Below, piece by piece: positions 1 to 9,350 of a DNA stretch of 64,000 bases. This DNA is from Novosphingobium sp. 32-60-15 (GTDB lineage: Bacteria; Pseudomonadota; Alphaproteobacteria; Sphingomonadales; Sphingomonadaceae). The notes below the pieces were generated by a model. The model made no database searches, was not told the DNA's origin, and saw only the letters and a list, made by a program, of their open reading frames with translations. The stretch spans positions 248,001 to 312,000 of the forward strand of contig NZ_NCEN01000001.1 in NCBI RefSeq assembly GCF_002280675.1. Direction: 5' to 3'. The translations under genes and the position numbers were made by a program. Position 1 is the first letter of the stretch. Each line of letters opens with the position of its first letter.

Positions 1-531
1 TACCCAGTGGGCCGCGGGGGCATAGACGATCAAGCCCCAAAGCGCGCAGAACCCGATGACCCAGCCAAACCGTGCGCGATCAACCCATGCGCCAACCATC
101 AGCGCAGGCGTGATCAGGGCAAAGCACATCTGGTAAAGCGCAAAGGCGCTTTCGGGGATCGCGGTATTGGCGCGGACATTGCCGAGGTTTAGCAGCATCC
201 ATGCATTACCGCTGCCAATCCAGCCACCGCTGACATCACCAAAGGCGAGTGTGTAACCCACCATGATCCACAGAATTGAAGCGACCGCCGCAATGGCGCC
301 GACTTGCACCAACACCGCAAGGAAGCCCTTGGCACGGACCAGGCCGCCATAGAACAGGGTGAGGCCCGGCATGGCCATGAGCAAAACGAAAGCCGAGGAG
401 ACAAGGATCCATGCGGTATCACCGGTATCGGCGACATCTTCGACGCTGACTGGCGCATCGACCTGCGCAAAAGCCAGCATCGGCACAAGCGTTGCGGCAG
501 CGGCTACCGCGCCCGCCAACATTTTTCGCAT
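1..531 (-). CDS. amt: Ammonium transporter, Amt/AmtB family (3' part beyond window)
   Basis: Inner-membrane channel for ammonium/ammonia. Only the first 177 codons lie in the window, and the gene runs off the left edge. Translation starts with a cleavable signal peptide (AAATLVPMLAFAQ), as in many proteobacterial Amt proteins. It is followed by DTAWILVSSAFVLLM and the family signature LFYGGLVR, then TM segments and ALITPALMVGAWVDRARF, which matches AmtB helix 4. The ATG at 531 has a strong GGGGGAGG ribosome site just upstream. The usual partner glnK is not upstream; it could lie beyond the edge. No sigma-54 GG-N10-GC promoter could be found in 532-656. Confidence 0.93.
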   Translation of the reverse strand, partial: MRKMLAGAVAAAATLVPMLAFAQVDAPVSVEDVADTGDTAWILVSSAFVLLMAMPGLTLFYGGLVRAKGFLAVLVQVGAIAAVASILWIMVGYTLAFGDVSGGWIGSGNAWMLLNLGNVRANTAIPESAFALYQMCFALITPALMVGAWVDRARFGWVIGFCALWGLIVYAPAAHWV

Positions 532-656
532 TAAAAACCTCCCCCTCACACAGGGTGAACCTGTGCCAGACCTCTCTCCTGAGGCCTTATGGCAATATAA
601 CTGCTGCGCACAAGCGCGGTTGCGATTGATTATTGTGCCAAACAGGGGCTGGCCTC

Positions 657-1676
657 TTAAACGAGACCGTCAAGCACTTGATCAGGGGGGCGGTGACCGT
701 CCGCCCAGACGCGGACGTTGGCGATGACTTTATCACCCGAGGCCTGCCGCCCTTCGAACGTGGCGCTGCCCATGCGGGGCAGGATGGCGACGTTGTGATG
801 GGCCGTAAGGCGTGGATCGACTTGCGGTTCGTGTTCGAACACATCCAGCCCGGCGCCGCCAATGCGCCCTTCGACCAATGCCGCGATCAATGCTTCTTCT
901 TCGATCAACTGGCCGCGCGCGGTGTTAACAAGATAGGCCTCGGGCTTCATCAGGGCGATGCGCCGCGCATCGATAATGTGGTGCGTTTCCGGGCTGGCCG
1001 GGCAGTGCAGCGTGAGAATGTCAGATTCGGCGACGAGTTTGTCGAGGTCGGGTTCAAACTGTGCGCCGAACATGCTTTCCTGCGCCAAAGGCAGGCGGTG
1101 GCGGCTATTGTAAATCACATTCAGGCCAAAGGCGCGGGCACGCCAAGCTACGGCTTGGCCAATCCGGCCCATGCCAAGGATGCCCAGCGTCTTTCCGGAC
1201 AAGCGGTGGCCAAGCATCGTGGAAGGGGCCCAGCCTTCCCATTTGCCGGCGCGCAATATGCGACCGCCGTAATTAAGTCGGCGGGTGACCGAAATGATCA
1301 GCGCAATCGCCATGTCGGCGGTATCATCGGTAAATACGCCGGGGGTGTTGGTCACGATAATCTTGCGGGCACGGGCGGCGCTCAGGGCAATGTGATCCGT
1401 GCCTGCACCGAAATTTGCGATCAGGCCAAGTTGTGGGCCAGCCTGACCGATCAGGTCGGCATCAATCACGTCAGTTACCGTGGGGACGAGCACGTGCGCG
1501 GTTTGCATGGCGGCAACCAATGCATCGCGCGACATGGGCCGATCATCAGCGCTGAGCGTAACGTCGAACAATTCGCGCATGCGCGCTTCGGTTTCGGGCA
1601 GAAGTTTGCGCGTGACGGTTACGCGGGGGGTGCCTTCGACGCGGCGCGTTGGGCGATAGTCGGCTGAGCTGGTCAT
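657..1676 (-). CDS. D-2-hydroxyacid dehydrogenase (glyoxylate/hydroxypyruvate reductase-like), catalytic His replaced
   Basis: A 339-residue member of the NAD(P)-dependent D-2-hydroxyacid dehydrogenase family (GhrB/GyaR-like). Such enzymes reduce 2-oxo acids such as glyoxylate. The Rossmann motif GILGMGRIG is at about 165-173. The substrate-binding Arg is in NTARG (R254) and the acidic relay residue in VFEHEP (E281/E283). The family's catalytic His, expected in a LPHxGSAT motif, is Arg here (R301, LPRMGSAT, codon CGC at 774-776). Loss of the general acid should cripple normal catalysis, so the protein may be inactive or altered in function. It is divergent from the SH3 gene and upstream of amt on the same strand. 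Confidence 0.88.
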   Translation of the reverse strand: MTSSADYRPTRRVEGTPRVTVTRKLLPETEARMRELFDVTLSADDRPMSRDALVAAMQTAHVLVPTVTDVIDADLIGQAGPQLGLIANFGAGTDHIALSAARARKIIVTNTPGVFTDDTADMAIALIISVTRRLNYGGRILRAGKWEGWAPSTMLGHRLSGKTLGILGMGRIGQAVAWRARAFGLNVIYNSRHRLPLAQESMFGAQFEPDLDKLVAESDILTLHCPASPETHHIIDARRIALMKPEAYLVNTARGQLIEEEALIAALVEGRIGGAGLDVFEHEPQVDPRLTAHHNVAILPRMGSATFEGRQASGDKVIANVRVWADGHRPPDQVLDGLV

Positions 1677-1746
1677 AATGGCGCAAGGCTAGGCGCTGGC
1701 AGGGGAGGTGGTCAAGCGTCGGAACGCGTTGTGGTGGTGGACATCC

Positions 1747-1776
1747 TTGGGCATAGTGTTGCCCTTGGCTGATAAT
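1747..1776 (+). promoter_or_regulatory. Candidate sigma-70 promoter for the SH3 protein gene
   Basis: TTGGGC at 1747-1752 and GATAAT at 1771-1776, spaced 18 bases, ending 17 bases before the ATG at 1794. A near-consensus -10 with a fair -35, placed in the divergent intergenic region. Assigned by eye only. Confidence 0.4.
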
Positions 1777-1793
1777 TTTGCGACGGCTGTGAC

Positions 1794-2279
1794 ATGACTG
1801 TATTATCTGCGCTTAGATCTTCTGCCGCCTTTGCCGCAGCTGCGGCGCTGATGCTTGGACTCGCCCAGCCGCTTATGGCGCAAAGTGAAGGCGCTTATTG
1901 GGTTTCCACCAGCAAGGCCAAGGCGAATATGCGCGTGGGGCCGGGGCGTGATTACCGGATCAGCTGGACTTATGTGCGCAAGGGCGTGCCGCTTAAAGTG
2001 CTGCGTGTGATGGGCGGTTGGCGCCTTGTCGAGGACAAGGATGGATCACGCGGGTGGATCCTTCAGCAATTCCTCAACCGCGAACGATCGGGCATTGTCA
2101 CCGGCAGGGTTTCCGAGATTCGCGCTGGTAAAGATGGCAGTGGAACCGTGCTGTGGCGTGTGGAGCCCGGCGTGATTGGCAAGCTTGGCGAATGCGAGGC
2201 CCAGTGGTGCGCATTTGATATCGACGGACGCAAAGGTTTCATCCGCGCCGATAGCGTATGGGGCGCGCAGACGCCCTGA
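1794..2279 (+). CDS. Exported SH3-domain protein
   Basis: 161 residues. An N-terminal signal peptide (hydrophobic stretch ending LAQPLMAQ at about 30) is followed by a bacterial SH3-like fold: [16 protein letters not shown], then a [18 protein letters not shown] strand pair and [11 protein letters not shown] second, weaker SH3-like repeat follows (GEC...[20 protein letters not shown]). Such periplasmic SH3 proteins bind cell-wall or protein ligands; the role here is unknown. It is convergent with the thiolase gene, separated by a hairpin. Confidence 0.85.
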   Translation: MTVLSALRSSAAFAAAAALMLGLAQPLMAQSEGAYWVSTSKAKANMRVGPGRDYRISWTYVRKGVPLKVLRVMGGWRLVEDKDGSRGWILQQFLNRERSGIVTGRVSEIRAGKDGSGTVLWRVEPGVIGKLGECEAQWCAFDIDGRKGFIRADSVWGAQTP

Positions 2280-2285
2280 ACGACC

Positions 2286-2311
2286 TGTCCCCGGCCTTGC
2301 GACCGGGGACA
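2286..2311. terminator. Hairpin between convergent genes
   Basis: Perfect 9-bp stem TGTCCCCGG/CCGGGGACA with an 8-base loop containing CTTG. It sits between the SH3 gene stop and the thiolase stop, so it can serve both strands. There is no clear U-tract. The CTTG loop resembles the CTTG-loop repeats of the nuo operon, so it may derive from one of them. Confidence 0.5.
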
Positions 2312-2319
2312 TTCAGCGA

Positions 2320-3516
2320 TCAGATAAGTTCGATAGCCAGCGCAGTGGCTTCACCGCCACCAATGCACAGGCTGGCGACGCCCTTTTTCAGACCATGCTT
2401 TTTGAGCGCGGCGATCAGCGTGGTGACAATGCGCGTGCCCGAAGCGCCGATCGGATGGCCAAGCGCTGTGGCACCGCCGTTGACGTTGATCTTGGCATGA
2501 TCGATGCCGAGATCGTGCATGGCGAACATGGCGACGCAGGCGAAGGCTTCGTTGACTTCGAACAGATCGACATCGGCGATTGACCAGCCCGCTTTTTCCA
2601 GAACCTTGTTGATTGCGCCGACAGGAGCAACTGTGAAATCCTTTGGTTCTTGCGCGTGGGCGGCAAGCGCCACGATCCGCGCAACGGGTGTCAGGCCAGC
2701 AGCTGTCGCGACACTGGCGCGGGTAAGCGTGACCGCAGCCGCACCATCCGAGATGGATGATGACGTGGCAGCAGTGATGGTGCCGTCTTTGGCGAAGGCA
2801 GCCTTGAGTGACGGAATCTTGTCTGGGCGGCCTTTGCCGGGGGCTTCGTCGGTGGAAACAACTGTTTCACCGGCGCGGCTTTTGACTGTGACGGGCGCGA
2901 TTTCATCCTCAAAACTGCCATCGGAGACCGCAGTTTGCGCGCGGCGAAGCGATTCAATGGCGTATGAATCCTGCTGTTCGCGGGTCAGTTGATAAGCATT
3001 GGCGGTGTCTTGTGCGAAAGTGCCCATGGCGCGGCCCGCGTCATAAGCGTCTTCTAGACCATCAAGGAACATGTGGTCATAGGCCGTATCATGGCCGATG
3101 CGCGCACCCGACCGGTGCTTTTTGAGCAGGTAAGGCGCGTTGGTCATGCTTTCCATGCCGCCCGCAACGATCAGATCGACGCTGCCCGAAGCGAGCGCTT
3201 CAGCACCCATGATGATGGTTTGCATGCCAGAGCCGCACACTTTGTTGACAGTGGTGGCCTGGACTGACTTTGGCAGGCCAGCCTTGATTGCGGCTTGGCG
3301 GGCAGGGGCCTGGCCAAGACCGGCTGGCAAGACGCAGCCCATATAAATGCGTTCGATGGCATCGGGTGAAACACCTGCGCGCTCGACCGCGGCTTTGACT
3401 GCTGTGGCGCCCAGATCCGTAGCGGAAACGTCGGCCAGCGCGCCTTGCATCGCGCCCATCGGGGTGCGCGCATAAGACAGAATGACGACAGGATCGGACG
3501 ATGAGAATTGTGCCAT
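2320..3516 (-). CDS. Acetyl-CoA acetyltransferase (thiolase)
   Basis: 398 residues, the normal length for a biosynthetic-type thiolase condensing two acetyl-CoA to acetoacetyl-CoA (or the reverse). All active-site elements are visible: nucleophilic Cys94 in NKVCGSGMQ, the NEAFA motif, His354 in [14 protein letters not shown] and Cys384 in SLCIGGGEA. It could act in polyhydroxybutyrate or short-chain acyl-CoA metabolism. No phaB or acyl-CoA dehydrogenase gene is adjacent, so the pathway is not fixed by context. Divergent from the prepilin peptidase gene. Confidence 0.93.
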   Translation of the reverse strand: MAQFSSSDPVVILSYARTPMGAMQGALADVSATDLGATAVKAAVERAGVSPDAIERIYMGCVLPAGLGQAPARQAAIKAGLPKSVQATTVNKVCGSGMQTIIMGAEALASGSVDLIVAGGMESMTNAPYLLKKHRSGARIGHDTAYDHMFLDGLEDAYDAGRAMGTFAQDTANAYQLTREQQDSYAIESLRRAQTAVSDGSFEDEIAPVTVKSRAGETVVSTDEAPGKGRPDKIPSLKAAFAKDGTITAATSSSISDGAAAVTLTRASVATAAGLTPVARIVALAAHAQEPKDFTVAPVGAINKVLEKAGWSIADVDLFEVNEAFACVAMFAMHDLGIDHAKINVNGGATALGHPIGASGTRIVTTLIAALKKHGLKKGVASLCIGGGEATALAIELI

Positions 3517-3620
3517 GGCTTGACGGCCTCTGCTGATTACGTGCTGTGATGCACTGGAATGTTGCTATCAATGTAGTGTGCAGCGCAACAAAAGCAAATG
3601 GACATGGCACGGAGGGGCGC

Positions 3621-4406
3621 GTGAATACTGATCTGATCGTGACGCTGCCTTGGGGTGCAATACTGGCCGGAGCGGCAGTGTTGGGCGCGGTAATTGGCAG
3701 CTTTTTGGGGGCCGTGCTGATCCGGTTGCCAGAGGGGCGATCCGTGGTGCGTGGCCGATCAGCATGCGATGGCTGTGGCAAGGCGCTGACGATTGGCGAA
3801 CTGGTGCCGGTGCTGTCGTGGGCCATCCAGCGTGGCAAATGCAGGGCGTGCGGGGTGTCGATCGGCACTGCGCAATTCGTGTGCGAACTTGGCGGCGCGG
3901 CGATCGGCATTGGCGCGGTGTTATGGGCGCGTAACAATCTGGCGCTCGCGGCGATGATTTTCGGGTGGCAATTGCTGCTTCTGGGCTTGCTGGATTTGCG
4001 CCATTTATGGCTGCCTCGCGTGTTGGTTGGCTGGTTGGCCATAACCGGCGCGGTTGTGGTCCTCGCGCGGACGATTGCTGTCGGGACGCTTGATCCGGCT
4101 ATTGTGTCGTTGACCGGCGGGGCGCTGGGATATCTGTTGTTCTGGCTGATAGCGCGGTTCTATTTAAAGGCGCGCGGGAATGAGGGCATGGGTTCTGGCG
4201 ATCCGCCGCTGATGGGGGCGATCGGCTTGTGGCTGGGACCGTTGGGTGTGGTTGAGGTGATGCTGGGGGCAAGCATTGTCGGCATTCTGGCAGCTATTGT
4301 CATGCTTGTAAGCAAGCGTAGTATCGCAGCCGATACGGCCCTGCCGCTGGGAACCTGCCTTGCCGCTACGGCATGGCCGATCTTCCTGCTGCAAGGGCTG
4401 GGATAA
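3621..4406 (+). CDS. Prepilin peptidase (type 4 leader peptidase / GspO-PilD family)
   Basis: Polytopic inner-membrane aspartic protease that cleaves and methylates type IV pilin-like leader peptides; 261 residues from the GTG at 3621, which has GGAGGGG 3 bases upstream. The cytoplasmic zinc-type cysteine pairs are intact (C49, C52, C74, C77). The catalytic aspartates are D125 (LLDLRHLWLP) and D194 in the GxGD motif (GMGSGDPPL). The usual Lys after GDP is Pro here (DPPL). No pilus or type II secretion genes are nearby, so its substrates lie elsewhere. An upstream ATG in frame at 3546 lacks a ribosome site. Confidence 0.88.
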   Translation: MNTDLIVTLPWGAILAGAAVLGAVIGSFLGAVLIRLPEGRSVVRGRSACDGCGKALTIGELVPVLSWAIQRGKCRACGVSIGTAQFVCELGGAAIGIGAVLWARNNLALAAMIFGWQLLLLGLLDLRHLWLPRVLVGWLAITGAVVVLARTIAVGTLDPAIVSLTGGALGYLLFWLIARFYLKARGNEGMGSGDPPLMGAIGLWLGPLGVVEVMLGASIVGILAAIVMLVSKRSIAADTALPLGTCLAATAWPIFLLQGLG

Positions 4407-4434
4407 GCTGATTCGGCGGGGGAGCCTGAGGCGC

Positions 4435-5865
4435 ATGGACGAAACGACACGCGATGCCATGTTGGCAATGCTGGAGCGCCAGAAAGCAGCATTCATTGCA
4501 GCGCGGCCCGAACCATTGGCCACACGATACGACCGGCTTGAACGTTGCGCGCGCATTCTGCTCGACCACGGTGATGCGCTGGCCAAAACGATGAGCGCCG
4601 ACTTTGGCCACCGCAGCCATGAACAATCGATGCTGACCGATGTGATGCCGGCGCTCAGCCTGATCCGCTATTCGCAAAAGCGGATGAAGGCGTGGTCCAA
4701 GCCGGAAAAGCGGCATGTGAACTTCCCGCTTGGGCTGTTCGGGGCCAAGGCAGAAGTCCGCTATGAACCCAAAGGCGTGATCGGCATTGTCGCGCCGTGG
4801 AATTTCCCGGTGGGCCTCACTTTTGGGCCGCTCGCCCAAGCCTTGGCGGCAGGTAACCGGGCGATGCTCAAGCCCAGCGAGTTTACCGGGCGGACATCGC
4901 AGTTGATGGCTGATCTGTTCGCCAAGGCCTTCGCGGCGGATGAAGTGGCCGTAGTGCTTGGCGGGCCGCAAACAGGGCAGGATTTCTGTTCGCTGGCGTT
5001 TGATCACCTGCTGTTTACGGGCGCCACATCGATCGGCAAACATGTGTTGCATGCCGCTGCCGACAATCTGGTGCCGGTTACGCTGGAGCTTGGCGGAAAA
5101 TCGCCGACGGTCTTGGGCAAGGGCGTTGATGTGGCCAAGGCGGCAGACCGCATCGCGCTGGGCAAGATGATGAACGCTGGCCAGATCTGCCTTGCGCCTG
5201 ATTACCTGCTCGTGCCCGAAGCGCTGGAAATGCAGACCATCGGCGCGCTGCAAGCCAGTGTCGCCAAAATGTACCCGACAATGCTGGCCAATGATGACTA
5301 TACCTCGGTCATCAACCGCCGTCACCGTGACCGCTTGGTGGGCCTGGTTGACGATGCCGTGTCCAAGGGGGCCGAAGCTATTGTCGTCAATCCCGGCAGC
5401 GAGACGTTCGAGGGTTCGAACGGCAACAAGCTGCCCTTGACGATCCTGCGCAACGTCAATGATGACATGAAGGTGATGCAGGATGAAATCTTCGGACCGG
5501 TACTGCCGGTGAAAACCTATCGCCACATCGATCAGGCGATTGATTACATCAACGCGCACGACCGTCCGCTAGGGCTGTATTACTTCGGCGACGATACTGA
5601 AGAGCGTGAGGCGGTGCTGAACCGGACGATCTCTGGCGGCGTAACCATAAACGATGTAATTTTTCATGTCTCGGCAGATGATTTGCCGTTCGGCGGCATC
5701 GGTCCTTCAGGGATGGGCGGCTATCACGGAATCGAGGGTTTCCGCAGCTTCAGCCACGGACGGGCGGTCTATACCCAGCCGAAAATCAACGTGGCAGGGC
5801 TGGCCGGGTTGATGCCGCCTTATGGCAAGGCAACCGCGCGCACGCTCAAGATGCAGCTGAAGTAA
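4435..5865 (+). CDS. Coniferyl-aldehyde-type aldehyde dehydrogenase
   Basis: NAD(P)-dependent aldehyde dehydrogenase of 476 residues, closest in motif pattern to CalB-type enzymes that oxidise coniferyl aldehyde or long-chain aldehydes. Catalytic Asn123 is in APWNFPVG, Glu218 in LELGGKSP and the nucleophile Cys252 in NAGQICLAPDY. The C-terminal hydrophobic tail matches membrane-associated members. The ATG at 4435 fits the family start and has GGGGGAGC upstream. The actual substrate cannot be told from sequence. Confidence 0.87.
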   Translation: MDETTRDAMLAMLERQKAAFIAARPEPLATRYDRLERCARILLDHGDALAKTMSADFGHRSHEQSMLTDVMPALSLIRYSQKRMKAWSKPEKRHVNFPLGLFGAKAEVRYEPKGVIGIVAPWNFPVGLTFGPLAQALAAGNRAMLKPSEFTGRTSQLMADLFAKAFAADEVAVVLGGPQTGQDFCSLAFDHLLFTGATSIGKHVLHAAADNLVPVTLELGGKSPTVLGKGVDVAKAADRIALGKMMNAGQICLAPDYLLVPEALEMQTIGALQASVAKMYPTMLANDDYTSVINRRHRDRLVGLVDDAVSKGAEAIVVNPGSETFEGSNGNKLPLTILRNVNDDMKVMQDEIFGPVLPVKTYRHIDQAIDYINAHDRPLGLYYFGDDTEEREAVLNRTISGGVTINDVIFHVSADDLPFGGIGPSGMGGYHGIEGFRSFSHGRAVYTQPKINVAGLAGLMPPYGKATARTLKMQLK

Positions 5866-5962
5866 GTAGTGCATACGAGTTCATCATGGCAAATCGCCGT
5901 CGATACGGCTGAATGGGCGCGAAAAGGTGGGTGGAAACCGTGCTTATTGCGGTGCACACCAC

Positions 5963-5991
5963 TTGCGCGATGGCGGTGGCGGGACTAGGGC
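5963..5991 (+). promoter_or_regulatory. Weak promoter candidate upstream of nuoA
   Basis: TTGCGC (5963-5968) and TAGGGC (5986-5991) spaced 17 bases, 35 bases before the proposed nuoA start. Poor match at -10. The 160-base gap 5866-6025 must hold the main nuo promoter unless transcription reads through from the dehydrogenase gene. Confidence 0.25.
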
Positions 5992-6025
5992 GCAGACAAA
6001 CCTGCTAGCAAGGCGAGTCAGCCCT

Positions 6026-6412
6026 TTGGTCGAACAATCCAGCTATTTGGCGCAATACCTGCCAATCCTCATATTCCTCGGGATTGCCTTGGCACTTTCG
6101 TCGGCATTCGTATTTCTGCCGATGGGCGTTGCCCGTCTGACCGGCACACACAATCCGAATGCCGAGAAGAACAGCGAGTATGAATGCGGCTTCCCCGCAT
6201 TCGAAGACCCGCGCAGCCAGTTTGACGTGCGGTTCTATCTCGTCGCCATCCTGTTCATCATCTTCGACCTTGAAGCTGCTTTCCTGTTTCCTTGGGCTGT
6301 CAGCCTTGGTGAAACGGGGTGGGCAGGTTGGATCACGATGATGGTGTTCCTTGCCGAACTGGTGATTGGCTTCATTTACGCCTGGAAAAAAGGCGCTTTG
6401 GACTGGGAATGA
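6026..6412 (+). CDS. nuoA: NADH-quinone oxidoreductase subunit A
   Basis: Small membrane subunit of complex I, 128 residues with three TM helices. Diagnostic motifs are the SEYECGF loop, [19 protein letters not shown] in helix 2 and [20 protein letters not shown] at the end. The start is unclear: TTG at 6026 has AGGCGAG 8 bases upstream and gives a normal-length protein ([13 protein letters not shown]). An in-frame ATG at 5927 would add 33 residues with no family resemblance. First gene of the nuo operon. Overlaps nuoB by ATGA. Confidence 0.9.
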   Translation: MVEQSSYLAQYLPILIFLGIALALSSAFVFLPMGVARLTGTHNPNAEKNSEYECGFPAFEDPRSQFDVRFYLVAILFIIFDLEAAFLFPWAVSLGETGWAGWITMMVFLAELVIGFIYAWKKGALDWE

Positions 6413-6978
6413 GCAACATGGCCACATCTTCGCTCATCACTGCCGATCAGGTCGGTGGCAATCAGGGCGCGGTTGCCGCACCCGATCAGGCATTCTTCGA
6501 TAGCTTGAACGCCGAAGTCTCGGACAAGGGCTTCCTCGTCACGTCGACCGAGGAACTGTTCCAATGGGCGCGCACCGGCTCGCTTTGGTGGATGACCTTC
6601 GGCCTTGCCTGCTGCGCGGTCGAGATGATCCACGTGAACATGCCGCGTTACGATATGGAGCGCTTCGGCGTTGCCCCGCGCGCATCCCCGCGCCAGTCCG
6701 ACGTGATGATCGTGGCAGGCACGCTATGCAACAAGATGGCCCCTGCGCTGCGCAAGGTCTATGACCAGATGTCCGATCCGAAGTACGTGATCTCGATGGG
6801 ATCATGCGCCAACGGCGGCGGCTATTATCACTACAGCTACAGCGTTGTGCGCGGGTGTGACCGGATCGTGCCTGTGGATATCTACATCCCCGGCTGCCCT
6901 CCCACGGCTGAGGCATTGCTTTACGGTGTGATGCAGTTGCAGCGGAAAATCCGCCGCGCCGGCACGCTTGAGCGTTGA
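6409..6978 (+). CDS. nuoB: NADH-quinone oxidoreductase subunit B
   Basis: Peripheral-arm subunit carrying the terminal 4Fe-4S cluster N2, next to the quinone site. The ligands are present: Cys68-Cys69 ([10 protein letters not shown]), Cys133 (SMGSCANGG) and Cys163 (IPGCPPTAE). 189 residues from the ATG that overlaps the nuoA stop (ATGA), or 186 from the ATG at 6418. Confidence 0.97.
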   Translation: MSNMATSSLITADQVGGNQGAVAAPDQAFFDSLNAEVSDKGFLVTSTEELFQWARTGSLWWMTFGLACCAVEMIHVNMPRYDMERFGVAPRASPRQSDVMIVAGTLCNKMAPALRKVYDQMSDPKYVISMGSCANGGGYYHYSYSVVRGCDRIVPVDIYIPGCPPTAEALLYGVMQLQRKIRRAGTLER

Positions 6979-6989
6979 GGGGCGGGCAC

Positions 6990-7781
6990 ATGGCAGTACT
7001 CCACTCCGCCCCGCGCTGGACCTCGAACGAGGGCGTCCATGATGCGCTCGTCGCCGCTCTCGGTGATATGGTCGTTTCTTCCAAGGAAGAGCATGGCGAA
7101 ATCGTGATCGAAGTGGCCCGTGAAAGCGCCGAAGACGCGCTGCGCAGTTTGCGCGACAATCACGAATACCAGCAGTTGATGGACATCGCGGGCGTCGATT
7201 ACCCGAGCCGGGTGAACCGCTTCGAGGTGTGCTACTGCCTGCTCTCGCTGACGAAGAACCACCGCATCGTGGTCAAGGTATCCACCGATGAAGCCACGCC
7301 GGTGCCGACCGTCACCACGCTTTGGCCCAACGCCGGTTGGTATGAGCGTGAAGTTTACGACATGTTCGGCGTGCTGTTTGCCGGCAACCCCGATCTTCGC
7401 CGTATCCTCACCGACTATGGCTTCCAGGGCCATCCGTTCCGCAAGGACTTCCCGCTCACCGGCTATGTAGAACTGCGCTATTCCGAAGAGGACAAGCGCG
7501 TTGTCTATGAACCGGTGCAACTGGCCCAAGACCTGCGGCAGTTTGATTTCATGAGCCCATGGGAAGGCGCTGATTACGTCCTTCCGGGCGATGAAAAGGC
7601 TACACCTGCACCAGCGGCGGCGACACCCAAGACCACCGAAAAGCCTGCCGATACCGGCGCTGGCGCGAAGGCCAATGCCGAGGCTGCCAAGGCAACGCCT
7701 CCTGCAGATTCGACCAAAGATGCGCCCGCAGCACCTGCGCCGACGGAATCCCGTCCGGACAAGAAGGAGGATGGCAAGTGA
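6990..7781 (+). CDS. nuoC: NADH-quinone oxidoreductase subunit C, with low-complexity C-terminal tail
   Basis: Peripheral-arm 30-kDa subunit, separate from NuoD as is typical outside enterobacteria; 263 residues. The family signature ERE(V/A)YDMFGV followed by [10 protein letters not shown] is present at about 125-160. After about residue 204 the chain becomes a roughly 58-residue Ala/Pro/Lys/Thr-rich tail, likely disordered, just before a repeat element fills the nuoC-nuoD gap. The ATG at 6990 has GAGGGGCGGG upstream. The stop lies in a GTGA context. Confidence 0.96.
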   Translation: MAVLHSAPRWTSNEGVHDALVAALGDMVVSSKEEHGEIVIEVARESAEDALRSLRDNHEYQQLMDIAGVDYPSRVNRFEVCYCLLSLTKNHRIVVKVSTDEATPVPTVTTLWPNAGWYEREVYDMFGVLFAGNPDLRRILTDYGFQGHPFRKDFPLTGYVELRYSEEDKRVVYEPVQLAQDLRQFDFMSPWEGADYVLPGDEKATPAPAAATPKTTEKPADTGAGAKANAEAAKATPPADSTKDAPAAPAPTESRPDKKEDGK

Positions 7782-7798
7782 CCGGCTTCTCCATTCTT

Positions 7799-7905
7799 CG
7801 TCACCCTGAACTTGTGTCAGGGTCTATCCATCCGCAAGCATGGTTTTCGCCTGCTCACGCAGCGTCAGCCGCACGTTGGACCCCGGATCAAGTCCGGGGT
7901 GACGA
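7799..7905. repeat. Inverted pair of CTTG-loop palindromes (REPIN-like), nuoC-nuoD gap
   Basis: Two hairpin-forming arms face each other: 7799-7829 (stem CCCTGA/TCAGGG) and 7878-7905 (stem CCCCGGA/TCCGGGG), both with CTTG in the loop strand and flanked by GTCA/TGAC. The arms differ in sequence but keep base pairing by compensatory changes. It fills nearly all of the 148-base gap. Confidence 0.8.
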
Positions 7906-7929
7906 CGCTGGTATGAAGGGTCTGGTCGC

Positions 7930-9141
7930 ATGACTCTGCAACTTGAACAATCGCCCACCACCGGCGATGAAGTCATCAGCAATTACACGATCAACTTCGG
8001 CCCGCAGCACCCTGCGGCGCACGGCGTGTTGCGCATGGTCATGGAACTGGATGGCGAAATCATCGAGCGCGTTGATCCGCACGTCGGCCTGCTGCATCGC
8101 GGCACCGAAAAGCTGATCGAGCACAAGACCTATCTTCAGGCGCTGCCCTATTTTGACCGGCTTGATTATTGCTCGCCGCTCGCGATGGAGCACTCTTATG
8201 TGCTGGCGGTTGAAAAGCTGCTGAACATCGAAGTGCCGCTGCGTGCGCAATATCTGCGCGTGTTGTTCGCCGAACTGACACGCATCTGCAATCACATGCT
8301 GAACTTAGGGTCTCATGTGATGGACGTCGGCGCGATGACGCCGAACTTGTGGATGTTCGAAATCCGTGAGGACTGCCTCAACTTCTTCGAACGCGCTTCG
8401 GGCGCGCGCATGCATGCGGCATGGTTCCGCCCCGGCGGCGTGCATCAGGACGTGCCGCTCAAGCTGCTGGCCGACATCGCCGACTGGATCGACACGCGCC
8501 TGCACCCGCTGTTCAACGACGCGATGAGCCTCGTCGTCGACAACCGCATCTTCAAGCAGCGGAATGTCGATATCGGCATCGTTTCGAAAGAAGACGCCGT
8601 GCGCTGGGGCTTCTCCGGCCCGATGATCCGTGGTTCGGGCATCGCGTGGGACTTGCGCAAGAGCCAGCCCTACGATGTGTATGACCGCATGGACTTCGCC
8701 GTTCCGGTGGGCACCAATGGCGATTGCTATGACCGCTTCATGGTCCGCGTCGAAGAAGTGCGCCAATCGGCCCGCATCATCCAGCAGTGCATCGCCGACA
8801 TGCCCGAAGGCCCGATTGCCAGCACCGACCGCAAGGTTGTGCCGCCCAAGCGCGCCGAGATGAAGCAGTCGATGGAAGCGTTGATCCATCACTTCAAGCT
8901 CTACACCGAAGGCTTCCACGTTCCGGCGGGCGAAGTCTATGTGGCAACCGAAAGCCCCAAGGGCGAATTCGGCGTCTATCTCGTGTCGGACGGAAGCAAC
9001 AAGCCCTACCGCTGCAAGATCCGCCCGACCGCGTTCTCGCACCTTCAGGCGATGGACTTCATGAGCGTCGGCCACATGCTGCCAGACGTGACCGCGATCA
9101 TCGGCGCCATCGACGTGGTGTTCGGGGAGTGCGACCGGTGA
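7930..9141 (+). CDS. nuoD: NADH-quinone oxidoreductase subunit D
   Basis: 49-kDa peripheral-arm subunit forming the quinone-binding pocket with NuoB; 403 residues, full length. Recognisable blocks are [13 protein letters not shown] near the N-terminus, [20 protein letters not shown] and the C-terminal [13 protein letters not shown]. Starts with ATG at 7930 after the repeat. Its stop overlaps the next gene's GTG (GTGA). Confidence 0.97.
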   Translation: MTLQLEQSPTTGDEVISNYTINFGPQHPAAHGVLRMVMELDGEIIERVDPHVGLLHRGTEKLIEHKTYLQALPYFDRLDYCSPLAMEHSYVLAVEKLLNIEVPLRAQYLRVLFAELTRICNHMLNLGSHVMDVGAMTPNLWMFEIREDCLNFFERASGARMHAAWFRPGGVHQDVPLKLLADIADWIDTRLHPLFNDAMSLVVDNRIFKQRNVDIGIVSKEDAVRWGFSGPMIRGSGIAWDLRKSQPYDVYDRMDFAVPVGTNGDCYDRFMVRVEEVRQSARIIQQCIADMPEGPIASTDRKVVPPKRAEMKQSMEALIHHFKLYTEGFHVPAGEVYVATESPKGEFGVYLVSDGSNKPYRCKIRPTAFSHLQAMDFMSVGHMLPDVTAIIGAIDVVFGECDR

Positions 9142-9350
9142 GTGGCCTTTCACTTCCTCATTTGATCATCATCTTTGTTGTGTTGCCTCTGTCTTTTTTG
9201 CCGAGCATCATAGCATTCAAGCGGTCCCATGTTCAGAAGTGGTTCGTCCTCCTTCTAAACGTGCTTACGGGCTGGACTGGAATCGGCTGGATTGCGGCCT
9301 TTATCTGGGCTTGCGTAGGAAAGCCTGAACCTAAAGAACTGCGTTCATGA
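9138..9350 (+). CDS. Small membrane protein resembling the superinfection immunity (Imm) family
   Basis: 70 residues from a GTG overlapping the nuoD stop, with GGGGAG upstream. Two hydrophobic segments flank a basic loop: [19 protein letters not shown], then [10 protein letters not shown] and [23 protein letters not shown]. The LPSIIAFKR...[20 protein letters not shown] pattern matches the bacterial/phage T4 Imm-like family. In bacteria this family is widespread and not proven to block phage. Lying in the nuo operon, translationally coupled to nuoD, it may be a minor membrane factor. Confidence 0.75.
   Translation: MSGLSLPHLIIIFVVLPLSFLPSIIAFKRSHVQKWFVLLLNVLTGWTGIGWIAAFIWACVGKPEPKELRS

Noticed and set aside
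532..656. Sigma-54 or NtrC sites upstream of amt
   Set aside because: GG and GC dinucleotides occur but not with the required 10-base spacing, and no NtrC-like dyad was found.
633..1667. A 344-codon plus-strand frame opposite the 2-hydroxyacid dehydrogenase
   Set aside because: The minus-strand protein is recognisable throughout. The plus frame has shadow-like composition and no ribosome site.
3200..4042. A 280-codon minus-strand frame across the thiolase/prepilin peptidase gap
   Set aside because: Crosses two confidently assigned genes in other frames. The Ser/Pro/Arg-rich translation has no recognisable domain.
9138..9350. Phage-derived gene or prophage remnant in the nuo operon
   Set aside because: Apart from the Imm-like name there are no phage genes, att sites or composition shift, and the family is common in bacterial chromosomes.
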